A DNA stretch of 64,000 nucleotides from Pseudobdellovibrionaceae bacterium. GTDB taxonomy: Bacteria > Bdellovibrionota > Bdellovibrionia > Bdellovibrionales > Bdellovibrionaceae. The stretch spans positions 62,001 through 126,000 of the forward strand of contig JALHMX010000003.1 in NCBI GenBank assembly GCA_022843825.1, read 5' to 3'. The position numbers were made by a program, and so were the translations under genes. Below, in pieces: positions 23,509-32,717 of this stretch (the first letter of the stretch is position 1; every line of letters begins with the position of its first letter). The notes beneath the pieces were generated by a model. The model worked only from the letters and a program-made list of their open reading frames with translations. It ran no database searches and was not told the DNA's origin.

Positions 23509-24214
23509 TTTACATATTCACAGTAACTTCAGTGATGGAAAATTTAGTGTTTCTGAAATTGTTGATCTGTACGGACAAAATGGGTATTCAATTATATCCA
23601 TAACAGATCATCTCTGTGAAGATACTAACTTATTTGGTACGGCCTCTCACAAATTAGGACTAACATTAAATAAAAATAATTTTTCACTTTATATGGAAAC
23701 TTTGTCTTATGAAGCAGAGCGGGCAAAGAAACAATACAATATGCTTTTATTGCCAGGATATGAAATAACCAAAAACTCTATCGCCAACCATCGGTCAGCG
23801 CATTTTCTCATTATTGGAATGAGTCACTATCTTTGTCCAAATCAACCTGTTGATGAAATACTTTTTCAAGCTAAGGCCCATCAAGCTTTAACTATTGCAG
23901 CCCACCCTTTCCATACCGGTCATTTTGAATTCCAGTCTTATTATTTGTGGAATCGTCGTCATGAATTATCCGAAACTCTAATAGATGGGTGGGAGTTTAA
24001 TTTTAGGGTCAAAACCATTGCTCATGTTCTGAACTCTGGCTTACCTGTAGTTGCCAATAGTGATCTGCATAATAAAAATCACTTTCACTCGTGGAGAAGC
24101 CTGTTGGAAGGAGAGCAAAGTCTCTCTAATTTAACGCAGTCAATTAGATCAAAAAAGTTGCATTTTTTTCGAGAAAATCTTAACAGTAATCTAACAAACT
24201 TTCCTCAAATATAA
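23492..24214 (+). CDS. PHP-domain metal-dependent phosphoesterase
   Basis: 240 residues. The start is TTG at 23492 (MKHKCDLHIHS), chosen because AAAGGAC stands seven bases before it; ATG starts further upstream in this frame would run through the acyltransferase gene. PHP motifs: CDLHIHSNFSDG, ISITDH, LLPGYEI, AHPFHTG and VANSDLHNK supply the metal-binding His/Asp residues. Members hydrolyse small phosphates such as nucleotide 3',5'-bisphosphates or sugar phosphates. Phosphate release would fit the pho operon that follows after 14 bases. Confidence 0.82.
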   Translation: MKHKCDLHIHSNFSDGKFSVSEIVDLYGQNGYSIISITDHLCEDTNLFGTASHKLGLTLNKNNFSLYMETLSYEAERAKKQYNMLLLPGYEITKNSIANHRSAHFLIIGMSHYLCPNQPVDEILFQAKAHQALTIAAHPFHTGHFEFQSYYLWNRRHELSETLIDGWEFNFRVKTIAHVLNSGLPVVANSDLHNKNHFHSWRSLLEGEQSLSNLTQSIRSKKLHFFRENLNSNLTNFPQI

Positions 24215-24228
24215 CATAAGATACATCT

Positions 24229-24945
24229 ATGACTACATCGAATCCAAAACACAAAATTCTTGTCGTCGAAGATGAAGTCGAAATTAATCAACTGCTACAA
24301 ATAATTCTCAAAAATAAAGGCTATGAAGTAAGTGCTACCCTTGATGGCTTGGCTGCATTCGATCAGGTGCAAAGCGAAAACTTCGATCTTATTTTATTAG
24401 ACTGGATGCTGCCACAAATTAATGGACTAGATTTTATTAAACGCTTAAGAGAGAAAAATAATTTAACGCCGGTCATTTTTGTCACAGCTAAAACTCAGCC
24501 TGAAGATATAGTGCAGGGATTAGAGGCCGGAGCCGATGATTATTTGGTAAAGCCCTTTGATACTAATGTCCTATTGGCGCGCGTTGACTCCGTACTAAGA
24601 CGATATTCTTATTTAAGTAATACACCTTCAAAAAATTTTTCTAAGTTGAATTACCGCACTCTTTCTATCAACACCGATACCTATGAAGTTCAATTCGAGC
24701 AATCTCCACTGCATTTGACAAAGTCGGAGTTTCGCATCTTAACCGAACTGATTCAAAATTGTGAAAAAGTACTAACTCGAGATCAACTGGTTGAAAAAAC
24801 TCAAGGCGAAGGTGTTAATGTGACCAGCCGTACTATTGATACTCACGTTTTTGGTTTACGTAAAAAATTAGGCAGCCATGGTGATTGGATTGAAACGATC
24901 CGTGGCGTAGGTTATCGTCTTTTAGCTGAAGATAAAGTTCTTTAA
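24229..24945 (+). CDS. phoB: Phosphate regulon response regulator PhoB
   Basis: 238 residues, OmpR/PhoB type. Receiver domain with VVEDEVEIN, phospho-acceptor D58 in LILLDWMLP, VTAKTQ and DYLVKPFD; C-terminal winged helix with LTKSEFRIL, LTRDQLVEK, SRTIDTHVFGLRKKLG and IETIRGVGYRL. Placed before pstSCAB-phoR it is the transcriptional regulator of phosphate starvation genes. It follows the PHP gene by 14 bases, so it may share that transcript. No clear Pho box could be found directly upstream. Confidence 0.9.
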   Translation: MTTSNPKHKILVVEDEVEINQLLQIILKNKGYEVSATLDGLAAFDQVQSENFDLILLDWMLPQINGLDFIKRLREKNNLTPVIFVTAKTQPEDIVQGLEAGADDYLVKPFDTNVLLARVDSVLRRYSYLSNTPSKNFSKLNYRTLSINTDTYEVQFEQSPLHLTKSEFRILTELIQNCEKVLTRDQLVEKTQGEGVNVTSRTIDTHVFGLRKKLGSHGDWIETIRGVGYRLLAEDKVL

Positions 24946-24972
24946 GTCATTAATTTAATCACTGGAGGTTCT

Positions 24973-25986
24973 ATGAAAAAATATTTACTGCTTGCTACTT
25001 GCGTTCTTTTCAGCACTTGGTCTTCTGCAGCTCAGCTAATCAATGGGGCTGGTGCAACTTTTCCTGAGCCTATCTACATTAAATGGTTTTCGGAGTTGAA
25101 AAAAGTAGATCCCGCAACTTCGATTAACTACCAGGGTATAGGCAGTGGTGGTGGCATCAAGCAATTGACTGCGGGAACTGTCGATTTTGGAGCCACTGAC
25201 ATTCCAATGACTACTCAAGAAAGCGCATCCCTTAAATCCCCGGTAATACACATTCCTACAGTACTTGGCGCCGTAGTTGTCAGTTATAATTTAAAGCTTG
25301 ATAAGCCACTAAAACTTACTCCAGATGTGGTGGCTGATATTTTTTCTGGGAAAATCACTAAATGGAATGATGAACGCATTACTAAAATTAATACTGATCA
25401 AATTTTGCCGAATAAAAATATAATCGTAGCCACTCGTGCCGATGGCTCAGGAACAACGGCTGTGTTTTCTGACTACCTGAGCAAAGTATCACCTGACTGG
25501 AAAAATAAAGCTGGTAAAACGGTGGATTGGTTTAGAGGGTCAATTGCTGCTAAAGGCAATGCTGGAGTCACAGGTCTTATTCGACAAAGCGATGGCGCCG
25601 TAGGTTATGTCGAGTTAGTTTATGCGCTTCAAAACAAACTTGCTTTTGCACATATCCAAAACAAAAGCGGTCAGTATATTGAAGCCAATACAAAATCTGT
25701 GTCCGCTGCGGCCACGGGAAAAGTAGCTCAAGACATGATTAAAAATGATTTTAAAATGTCCATAACCGATTCAGATGTCAAAACTGCTTATCCCATCTCA
25801 TCATTTACTTGGATACTGGTCGGCGAATCCTTACCCAAGAGCAAAGGAGAAAAAATAGTAAAAATGCTAGAATGGTCTTTAGGTAAAACAGGACAATCAA
25901 TGGCGGAAGAAATGCATTTTTCACCGCTACCTACAGAATTGCAAAAGGCTGTATTGGCTCGAGTTAAAAAAATTAAAATTCAGTAA
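24973..25986 (+). CDS. pstS: Periplasmic phosphate-binding protein PstS
   Basis: 337 residues with signal peptide (to SSAAQ). PstS motifs: NGAGATFPEPIY, QGIGSGGGIKQ, DFGATDIPM, KWNDERI, RADGSGTTAVFSDYL and GAVGYVELVYA, which form the phosphate-binding loops. CTGGAGG precedes the ATG. First gene of the Pst ABC importer; its stop overlaps the start of pstC. Confidence 0.95.
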   Translation: MKKYLLLATCVLFSTWSSAAQLINGAGATFPEPIYIKWFSELKKVDPATSINYQGIGSGGGIKQLTAGTVDFGATDIPMTTQESASLKSPVIHIPTVLGAVVVSYNLKLDKPLKLTPDVVADIFSGKITKWNDERITKINTDQILPNKNIIVATRADGSGTTAVFSDYLSKVSPDWKNKAGKTVDWFRGSIAAKGNAGVTGLIRQSDGAVGYVELVYALQNKLAFAHIQNKSGQYIEANTKSVSAAATGKVAQDMIKNDFKMSITDSDVKTAYPISSFTWILVGESLPKSKGEKIVKMLEWSLGKTGQSMAEEMHFSPLPTELQKAVLARVKKIKIQ

Positions 25987-26930
25987 TGTCTGAGTTTATT
26001 CATGCTAAATCTATAAAAAACAATGAGGTGCGTTTTTCCGACGCACTTTTTTATAATTTTTTACGACTGATCACCGTTTTAATAATTATTTTGTTTGCTT
26101 CAGTTTTTGTTTTTTTATATCGAAGTTCTGAGCCCCTGTTTTTAGAACAGGGCTGGAGCTTTTTTAAAGAAACGACATGGAGTCCCACCACCGACACATA
26201 CGGTGTTTTAGCCTTTGTCTATGGGACGTTAGTTTCTTCATTCATCGCTTTATTATTTGCCGTGCCGGTCTCAATGGGAAGTGCACTTTTCTTAACACAA
26301 CTTTGCCCCCGCTTTTTAGTCAGCCCCATTCGCTCTATCATTGAATTACTCGCCGCTATCCCCAGCGTTGTCTACGGCCTATGGGGAATATTTGTACTAG
26401 CTCCATTTATTAAAAACTATGTTCAACCTGTGCTCAGCGGACTCACACCAGGTTTACCTTTTTTTCAGGGGCCTCCTTTTGGTTTAGGTCTTTTTACTGC
26501 GGGTTTAATTCTAGCCATCATGATTATTCCTACGATAACCACTATTTCAATAGAGATTTTCCAAGCTGTTCCTAAACTCTATAAAGAGGGCGCAAAAGCT
26601 TTAGGAGCCACCGATTGGGAAGCTATAAAAATTGCTGTTATAAAACCCGGGATGGCTGGCGTGTTGGCCGCAATTACTTTGGGGTTAGGACGTGCCATGG
26701 GGGAAACGATGGCCGTCACTATGGTCATTGGTAATCGCGCCGATATTTCTTCATCTTTATTTTCACCGGCAGCGACCATGGCCAGTGTTATTGCTAATGA
26801 GTACGCTGAGGCCGGCTCTAATTTGCACAGCGCCAGTTTAACAGCGGTAGGTTTCACCCTATTACTTATTTCTATGTTAGTTAATTTTGGAGCTCGTTAT
26901 ATAATCAAAAAATTTAGAGGGCCCATTTAG
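25986..26930 (+). CDS. pstC: Phosphate ABC transporter permease PstC
   Basis: 314 residues, six predicted membrane helices, the first at about residues 28-50. The inner-membrane permease signature is EGAKALGATDWEAIKIAVIKPG, followed by GLGRAMGETMAVTMVIG, typical of PstC. The ATG shares a base with the pstS stop codon and the stop overlaps the pstA GTG start, indicating tight coupling. With PstA it forms the channel. Confidence 0.94.
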   Translation: MSEFIHAKSIKNNEVRFSDALFYNFLRLITVLIIILFASVFVFLYRSSEPLFLEQGWSFFKETTWSPTTDTYGVLAFVYGTLVSSFIALLFAVPVSMGSALFLTQLCPRFLVSPIRSIIELLAAIPSVVYGLWGIFVLAPFIKNYVQPVLSGLTPGLPFFQGPPFGLGLFTAGLILAIMIIPTITTISIEIFQAVPKLYKEGAKALGATDWEAIKIAVIKPGMAGVLAAITLGLGRAMGETMAVTMVIGNRADISSSLFSPAATMASVIANEYAEAGSNLHSASLTAVGFTLLLISMLVNFGARYIIKKFRGPI

Positions 26931-27796
26931 TGAAATCCCCTTATAATTTAACGGAGCAATCATTCAATAGAAAACTAAAAAATAAATTCATGAAATTTAT
27001 TTTTGCATTTCTAACTGTTTTAGCGCTTATTCCTTTATTTATTATTTTTCTACATGTGATTAAATCTGGCATAAATGCCATAAATTATGATTTTATAACT
27101 CAACTGCCCGCGCCTGCAGGGCAGCCCGGGGGCGGAATCGCGAATGCCATATTAGGCAGTATCACGATGGTGGCTTTAGCAGCTATTATAGCAGTTCCAC
27201 TTGGCGTCCTGGGGGGAACCTATCTTAGCGAGTACAAAGGTGGAAAACTGTCTTCAGTATTTAGATTTGTCGTCGATCTGATGACTAGTATTCCCAGTAT
27301 TATTGTGGGGCTATATATTTACTCAGTGATCGTGCTACCTATGAAGGGGTTTTCTGCCTATGCGGGCGCTCTGGCCTTAGCACTATTAATGTTTCCTATC
27401 GTGGTTAAATCAACAGAAGAAATTTTAAAACTGCTTCCAACCAATATTCGCGAGGCGGGGTTGGCTTTAGGCATTCCGCGTTGGCGCGTTATTGTGTCAA
27501 TTATTCTGCGAGGCAGTGTGCCTGGAATTACCACTGGAGTTTTATTAGCCATTGCTCGTGTTTCTGGAGAAACTGCGCCTCTTTTATTCACAGCATTTGG
27601 AAATCAGTTTTGGGCCAACAGCCTAAATCAGCCTACATCAAGTTTAACAGTACAAATATATACATACGCCATCAGCCCTTTTCAAGAATGGCATGAGCAA
27701 GCCTGGGGAGCTGCATTTATATTACTACTAACTATTTTTATTTTTAATTTAGTTGCGCGCTGGCTTCTCTTACGTAATAAAAATGAATACATGTGA
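26930..27796 (+). CDS. pstA: Phosphate ABC transporter permease PstA
   Basis: 288 residues, six predicted membrane helices. PstA signatures: [58 protein letters not shown] and [17 protein letters not shown]. The GTG start overlaps the pstC stop by one base and its stop overlaps the pstB start by four, as in translationally coupled operons. Confidence 0.94.
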   Translation: MKSPYNLTEQSFNRKLKNKFMKFIFAFLTVLALIPLFIIFLHVIKSGINAINYDFITQLPAPAGQPGGGIANAILGSITMVALAAIIAVPLGVLGGTYLSEYKGGKLSSVFRFVVDLMTSIPSIIVGLYIYSVIVLPMKGFSAYAGALALALLMFPIVVKSTEEILKLLPTNIREAGLALGIPRWRVIVSIILRGSVPGITTGVLLAIARVSGETAPLLFTAFGNQFWANSLNQPTSSLTVQIYTYAISPFQEWHEQAWGAAFILLLTIFIFNLVARWLLLRNKNEYM

Positions 27797-28578
27797 GTAA
27801 CACTATGAATAAAGACTCTAAATCAAACATTCTAATTATTGATCAATTAACTGCTGGCTTCGGCAAAAGTGAGATCGTTAAAAAAATTTCTATGCAAGTT
27901 ACAGAAAAAGAAATTACCGCACTTATTGGGCCTTCCGGTTGTGGTAAATCTACATTTCTAAGATGTCTAAACCGACTTCATGAAGAAACACCGGACGCCT
28001 GGGTTCACGGCAAAGTTAATCTAAATAATAAAAATATATATGAGAAAGGTACTGATCCTGTTTTTGTTAGATCTCAGATCGGCATGGTATTTCAAAAACC
28101 CAATCCATTTCCTTCTATGTCTATTTACGACAATGTCGCAGCCGGCTTAACTATCCGTGGAATTAAGAAAAAAACCTATATTGCCGAAGCCGTTGAACGC
28201 AGTTTGATTCAAGCTGCACTTTGGACCGAAGTAAAAGACAAATTAAAATCCGCGGGTACTAGTTTATCCGGTGGACAACAGCAAAGACTGTGTATCGCGC
28301 GCGCTTTAGCTATTAGCCCCCCCGTTATTTTGATGGATGAGCCCACCAGCGCATTAGATCCAATTTCGACGGCCAAAATCGAAGAACTACTTCATCAATT
28401 AAAAAAAGAAGTAACAATTGTTATTGTTACTCATAATATGCAGCAAGCCGCAAGGGTCTCAGATCAGACGGCTTTTTTCCTTTTAGGTGAGTTGATTGAA
28501 ATGGACAGTACAAAAAAGTTTTTTACCAACCCCAAAGATCCTAGAAGTGAAAATTATATTACCGGACGTTTTGGATAG
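27793..28578 (+). CDS. pstB: Phosphate ABC transporter ATP-binding protein PstB
   Basis: 261 residues. Walker [10 protein letters not shown] (near residue 46), the PstB-specific [20 protein letters not shown], signature LSGGQQQR, Walker [14 protein letters not shown] and switch [17 protein letters not shown]. It energises uptake through PstC/PstA. The start is GTG at 27793 (overlap with pstA); an ATG at 27805 is an alternative. No phoU follows; the sensor kinase gene starts 4 bases after the stop. Confidence 0.95.
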   Translation: MSNTMNKDSKSNILIIDQLTAGFGKSEIVKKISMQVTEKEITALIGPSGCGKSTFLRCLNRLHEETPDAWVHGKVNLNNKNIYEKGTDPVFVRSQIGMVFQKPNPFPSMSIYDNVAAGLTIRGIKKKTYIAEAVERSLIQAALWTEVKDKLKSAGTSLSGGQQQRLCIARALAISPPVILMDEPTSALDPISTAKIEELLHQLKKEVTIVIVTHNMQQAARVSDQTAFFLLGELIEMDSTKKFFTNPKDPRSENYITGRFG

Positions 28579-28582
28579 TCTT

Positions 28583-30010
28583 ATGAAAAAATATTTCCCT
28601 TGGGCCTATTTTGGAAAACTTACTATCACCCTATTTGTTACCTTAGAAATAATGTGCATTAGTGTTGTTCTTTTTTTTCGCCAGACAATTAACTCCACCT
28701 CCATCGTACAACTTTTACTTCTAAGTCTACTGAATATTGCAATCTCTTTATTTATAGCCTATCGCTTCACCTTGCCATTAAAGAAGGTTATTTTTAAAGC
28801 CATGCGACTTGCTAATAAAAAGCTCTATTATCAACTCGGCGGCGATCAACTTTCTCAGGATTCAATCTATCAATCTGAGCCCATGGAGTTTTCAGAACTA
28901 GAAAGTTATTTAGACCAGATTAAAAACAAGCTTAAAAATAAAAGCGTACAAGCCGCCCAAGGATACGAAGAGTCCAAAACCCTAATGTCTGAAATTGAAG
29001 ATGCTGTTGTTAGCGTAGACCAAAATGGAGAGATTCTTTTTTTTAATGCGGCCTTCGCCTCTCAGTTTATAGACAAAAAAGCCCTGTCCTTATCGTTGAA
29101 CTCTAAATTAAAACTTTCTTTAGTCTTCAGAAAAGAAGAGCTGGTTAAGCTGTTTGAAGAAGCCTTTATAAATAAAAAAGCAGAAAAGGTCCAATTGCCT
29201 ATTTACACCTATTTAAATGAGGCCGAACGTGTGTTTTCTATTTCCATATCTCCGCTTAAAGACAAAAAGACCGATGAGGTCTTTGAGATTTTGGGAATTT
29301 TTCATGATATCTCAGAAATTAAATTAGCAGAAAGGCTAAGAACAGAATTTGTTGAAAATGCTTCGCATGAACTTCGCACCCCTTTAACTTCAATTATTGG
29401 CTATTTAGATATTATAAAAGCTGAACTAAAAAGTGGTCATACGCAATCAACACTCGATCATCTTCAAATCGTAGACAAAGGTACCGCTAAACTAAAAAGT
29501 TTAATTGATGATCTGCTGACTTTATCGCGATTAGAAAATAAAGAGCCCTTAAATCTTCAAAAACTTGATCCGCAAATGATCACAGAAGATGCGATCTCAA
29601 AACTGACTCCTTTAGCGCTAAAGAAAAATGTTACACTCAAATACTCAAGTCACAATGTCTCTGCGATCACAGCTGATGCGGCCAAAATAGATCAGGTCCT
29701 TACTAATCTTATTGAGAATGCTATAAAGTATAATCGCGACAATGGTTTAGTCGAAATTAATTGGTCTTTATCACAACATGGCAAAGGATTTCAGATTGCT
29801 GTAAAAGATAATGGATTCGGAATTGCGCCTGAACATCAGAAACGCTTATTTGAAAGATTTTATCGCGTTGATAAAGCTCGATCCAGAGACATCGGCGGAT
29901 CAGGTCTTGGACTTGCTATTGTTAAACATATCATGAATATGCACGGTGGCACTGTTTCGGTAAAATCAGATATGGGCCTGGGGACTGAATTTACCTGCAC
30001 CTTTCCCTAG
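28583..30010 (+). CDS. phoR: Phosphate regulon sensor kinase PhoR
   Basis: 475 residues from ATG 28583; longer in-frame starts would overlap pstB. Two membrane helices (about residues 10-32 and 42-62) without a large periplasmic loop, a HAMP/PAS-like region (residues 130-245, EIEDAVVSVDQNGEILFFN), then HisKA with H262 in NASHELRTPLTS and the ATPase boxes NLIENAIKYN, VKDNGFGIAPEH and GGSGLGLAIVKHI. This is the PhoR layout: no phosphate sensor domain of its own, so it reads the Pst state. It usually needs PhoU, which is absent from this operon. Confidence 0.92.
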   Translation: MKKYFPWAYFGKLTITLFVTLEIMCISVVLFFRQTINSTSIVQLLLLSLLNIAISLFIAYRFTLPLKKVIFKAMRLANKKLYYQLGGDQLSQDSIYQSEPMEFSELESYLDQIKNKLKNKSVQAAQGYEESKTLMSEIEDAVVSVDQNGEILFFNAAFASQFIDKKALSLSLNSKLKLSLVFRKEELVKLFEEAFINKKAEKVQLPIYTYLNEAERVFSISISPLKDKKTDEVFEILGIFHDISEIKLAERLRTEFVENASHELRTPLTSIIGYLDIIKAELKSGHTQSTLDHLQIVDKGTAKLKSLIDDLLTLSRLENKEPLNLQKLDPQMITEDAISKLTPLALKKNVTLKYSSHNVSAITADAAKIDQVLTNLIENAIKYNRDNGLVEINWSLSQHGKGFQIAVKDNGFGIAPEHQKRLFERFYRVDKARSRDIGGSGLGLAIVKHIMNMHGGTVSVKSDMGLGTEFTCTFP

Positions 30011-30091
30011 TAAAATAAAGTGTCTCTATTACTTTGTAGCCAGCTAATATCGTTTAGAGTAATAATGATTTAATAGGACCTAGAACAAGTT

Positions 30092-30841
30092 ATGATCTAT
30101 GGCAGTGAGTCCATCTCAAATTATAAAACAAGAAATGTCATCATATGGATGACTATGGCTTTTCAAGGCGGTTATTTGAACACTGCTGGCTTTCTAGCAT
30201 GCCATCGCTTTGTCTCGCATGTAACAGGATATGCAACTCTTTTCCCCTACGAACTGGGCGCCCACGGGATTACTGAAGGTTTAAAAGTTGCCTTGATTCC
30301 CTTAGTTTTTCTTTTTGGAGTTATGATCAGCGGCTATCTTGTGGATCTTCGTCTGCGCTTACGAAAACGACCCAAATACTACGTATCATTTGGACTAATT
30401 TGTATACTGCTCGCAGGCATTTTGATCTCTGGAGAATATGGTTATTTCGGAACCTTTGGAGAGCCCCTGGCGCTGACTCGCGATTACATTTTATTAGCTG
30501 TTCTGACATTTATATGCGGCTTGCAAAATGGGACTATTACAAGTGTGTCTAAATCCGTCATACGCACGACTCACTTAAGTGGAATCACCACGGATTTAGG
30601 AATTGGATTAGTCCGAACAATTTTTTACAAAAAAATTGCAGAGCAAATTCCTGATGAAGGCAAAGCAAATTTGATGCGTGTTGGTATCATTATGTTTTTT
30701 ACAGTGGGAGCCTTTGTCAGCTACTTTACGTTCACGAAAGTCGGCTATCTTGGCTTTCTTATTCCGTTAGTATCTTCAAGCTCATTGTTTTTTGCGATGA
30801 TCTATTTTGCAGTTGTTAATCCTAGCACAAAAAAAAGCTGA
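30092..30841 (+). CDS. DUF1275 (YoaK-like) membrane protein
   Basis: 249 residues with six or so membrane helices. Family segments: FQGGYLNTAGFLACHRFVSHVTGY near the N-terminus and LTFICGLQNGTITSVSKSVIRTTHLSGITTDLGIGL in the middle are diagnostic. The biochemical role of the family is unknown; transport is assumed. It follows phoR by 81 bases and could be a Pho target. Ends 2 bases before the converging gene, with no visible terminator between them. Confidence 0.85.
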   Translation: MIYGSESISNYKTRNVIIWMTMAFQGGYLNTAGFLACHRFVSHVTGYATLFPYELGAHGITEGLKVALIPLVFLFGVMISGYLVDLRLRLRKRPKYYVSFGLICILLAGILISGEYGYFGTFGEPLALTRDYILLAVLTFICGLQNGTITSVSKSVIRTTHLSGITTDLGIGLVRTIFYKKIAEQIPDEGKANLMRVGIIMFFTVGAFVSYFTFTKVGYLGFLIPLVSSSSLFFAMIYFAVVNPSTKKS

Positions 30842-30843
30842 GC

Positions 30844-31578
30844 CTACTTACACGACGACATATTCACTAATGCTTTTTTGATATTTTGAGGAGCTTGACT
30901 CAACTTACTGGCATGACCACTAGGTCTTAAAACATCCCAATATGATTTAGAACTAAAAATCTGACCTTCACGGTTCTTAATCTGTAAGTTCAACATGGAT
31001 AATGTGCATACACTGGCTTTTTCTGTACTGTAACCAGCGTTCTTCACACAGTGTTTGGCTGCTCCATCATAAATATCTTCTTTGCCTAAATGTAATTGAT
31101 AAAGTCCTATAAGTTTTCCATTAGGTCCTGATTTAATTTTCGTATTTTGATTACATGAGCTTTCAAAGTGGGCCATGGTTGCTAATAATAAAGTAATGAT
31201 TTCTGCCTTACCAGCATCACTCATTTTAGGAAATTTAGGACATAACTGCCCCAAAGAGCTGGCTGTCATTAACTCAGGATACTTAGTCTTCCCATTGGTC
31301 AAAACCTCATTGTAGATAAATTTACCTAGAGGCCCACGGACCATATCCTCATTCATAAACTTAGCGCACCCGTCACTTAAATTAACACCGTTAATTTTAA
31401 TATCCATTAACATCATATAATTTAATAATTGGACGTACTCCGTAATGCGTGACTGGCTATCCACTGTAATTAAACCGCGATCATGGCGTATTAAATGAAC
31501 CCCTCTAATATCTTCAGCTGTGGTAGTTAACGAAATAAATAAGATGACCAAAGTTAACACTATTCGATTTTTTCCCAT
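30844..31578 (-). CDS. Exported lysozyme/lytic-transglycosylase-like protein
   Basis: 244 residues from the ATG at 31578 (AAAGG upstream, signal peptide MGKNRIVLTLVILFISLTTTA). The central piece MAHFESSCNQNTKIKSGPNG followed by IGLYQLHLG resembles the SLT fold: catalytic Glu (E139) with SS after it, then GLYQL where transglycosylases have GLMQ. Five to six Cys may form disulfides. The match is short, so muramidase activity is a moderate guess. Peptidoglycan cleavage in predator or prey would be the expected role. Confidence 0.55.
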   Translation of the reverse strand: MGKNRIVLTLVILFISLTTTAEDIRGVHLIRHDRGLITVDSQSRITEYVQLLNYMMLMDIKINGVNLSDGCAKFMNEDMVRGPLGKFIYNEVLTNGKTKYPELMTASSLGQLCPKFPKMSDAGKAEIITLLLATMAHFESSCNQNTKIKSGPNGKLIGLYQLHLGKEDIYDGAAKHCVKNAGYSTEKASVCTLSMLNLQIKNREGQIFSSKSYWDVLRPSGHASKLSQAPQNIKKALVNMSSCK

Positions 31579-31762
31579 AACGTGCCTTTCATAAATGTTT
31601 ACACGCCCATTAAATAGCAATTATATCTCCGCCTCAAATCTAATATATTGGTTTATAGGCATAATAGGTGTCTAAGATCTTTTCAGATGACCAGCCATCG
31701 TCATTACCTCAATTTTTTATTTGATTTACAGAAAAGGACATGACAGGCTGGCTCAGTTATTA

Positions 31763-31841
31763 CCTGAGTATAAGTCGATAGTATGGTTCGACGTTTCTAC
31801 CGGGCACCCGCAGTGAAAGCTGCAATGCCTGACTACAGAGG
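31763..31841 (+). promoter_or_regulatory. Purine-class (guanine/2'-deoxyguanosine-type) riboswitch aptamer, variant with extra hairpin in L3
   Basis: Aligned by eye with the xpt guanine aptamer. P1 CCTGAGTA (31763-31770) against TACAGAGG (31834-31841) with a 2x2 internal loop; J1/2 TAA; P2 GTCGA/TCGAC (31774-31778, 31788-31792) with loop AGTATGG, which keeps the UAUGG of L2; J2/3 GTTTCTACC (31793-31801) identical to the canonical core, including U51; P3 GGGCA/TGCCT; J3/1 GACTA, with C at the position of C74 (31833), which specifies guanine-type ligands. L3 keeps CC and AA but between them has an inserted hairpin GCAGT-GAAA-GCTGC. The 3' strand of P1 contains the ribosome-binding site (AGAGGGG) of the endonuclease gene, and the 5' strand can instead pair with CTCAG at 31752-31756, so ligand binding should turn translation off. 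Confidence 0.85.
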
Positions 31842-31850
31842 GGATTTTAA

Positions 31851-32717
31851 ATGAAGAGGACGATTTTATTCGTTATCATAGGTTTAATCCAGCTAACGGT
31901 TTATGCCTTGCCTCCAGAGTCCAGAGTTCCCTATTATGGGAGCAATTTCCAAGGGGTTCACACCCAACTTAAAGATGATGATCTGATCCAAGAGCTTCAT
32001 AAAATCGTTAAAAATGCACATATCAAAACCGAAGAAGGTGCTGACAAAATTGTTCCATCTTGTTCCGTAGAAGCTGGCGAGTGTGCCAAACACACAGCTT
32101 ACGGTTATGATCGCGCTCGTAAATTTTTATTCGGCAAGTTCTACCTTGTTCAAACTAACAATGAAGGTGGGAATGGGATTAAAGAGATGTACTGCGATCG
32201 AGTTTATATTGGTAATGACTTTAATAAAGGGCCACGGCCTGGTACTAATGTTATACCCGACCATACAGTTATAAATGTTGAGCACACATGGCCACAATCC
32301 AAATTTAGTGGTCTGTATCCCAAGGATTTACAAAAATCTGATTTACACCATTTATTTCCCACAGACTCCTCTTTGAATTCTTTACGTGGAAATAATATGT
32401 TTGGTGAAGTTGAAGTCGATGAGAAGCAGACCAAATGTGGGGTCTCTCGATACGGCTATGGATCTGGTGGTACCCAACGAGTATTCGAGCCACCAGACAG
32501 CCACAAAGGAGTAGTGGCTCGAGCTTTATTTTACTTTTCAGTACGCTATGAAATTTCTATTCCTGAAGCCGAAGAGCGTATTTTAAAAATGTGGAATAAC
32601 GAGTTTCCAGTGGATGACGAAGAAATGACTCGTAATAATGAAATTGAAAAAGTTCAAATGAATCGTAATCCATTTATTGATTACCCAGAATTAGCAAATC
32701 AGATCGCTGATTTCTAA
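31851..32717 (+). CDS. Secreted endonuclease I family nuclease
   Basis: 288 residues with signal peptide (to VYALP). Endonuclease_1 (EndA/Vvn) motifs: NVEHTWPQSKF with catalytic H145, SDLHHLFPTDSSLNSLRGNNMFGEV and four Cys likely in disulfides. These Mg-dependent enzymes cut DNA and RNA outside the cytoplasm; here prey or environmental nucleic acid is the probable substrate. Translation is probably controlled by the purine riboswitch directly upstream, a sensible feedback from a breakdown product. Its stop overlaps the converging PIG-L gene by 4 bases. Confidence 0.92.
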   Translation: MKRTILFVIIGLIQLTVYALPPESRVPYYGSNFQGVHTQLKDDDLIQELHKIVKNAHIKTEEGADKIVPSCSVEAGECAKHTAYGYDRARKFLFGKFYLVQTNNEGGNGIKEMYCDRVYIGNDFNKGPRPGTNVIPDHTVINVEHTWPQSKFSGLYPKDLQKSDLHHLFPTDSSLNSLRGNNMFGEVEVDEKQTKCGVSRYGYGSGGTQRVFEPPDSHKGVVARALFYFSVRYEISIPEAEERILKMWNNEFPVDDEEMTRNNEIEKVQMNRNPFIDYPELANQIADF

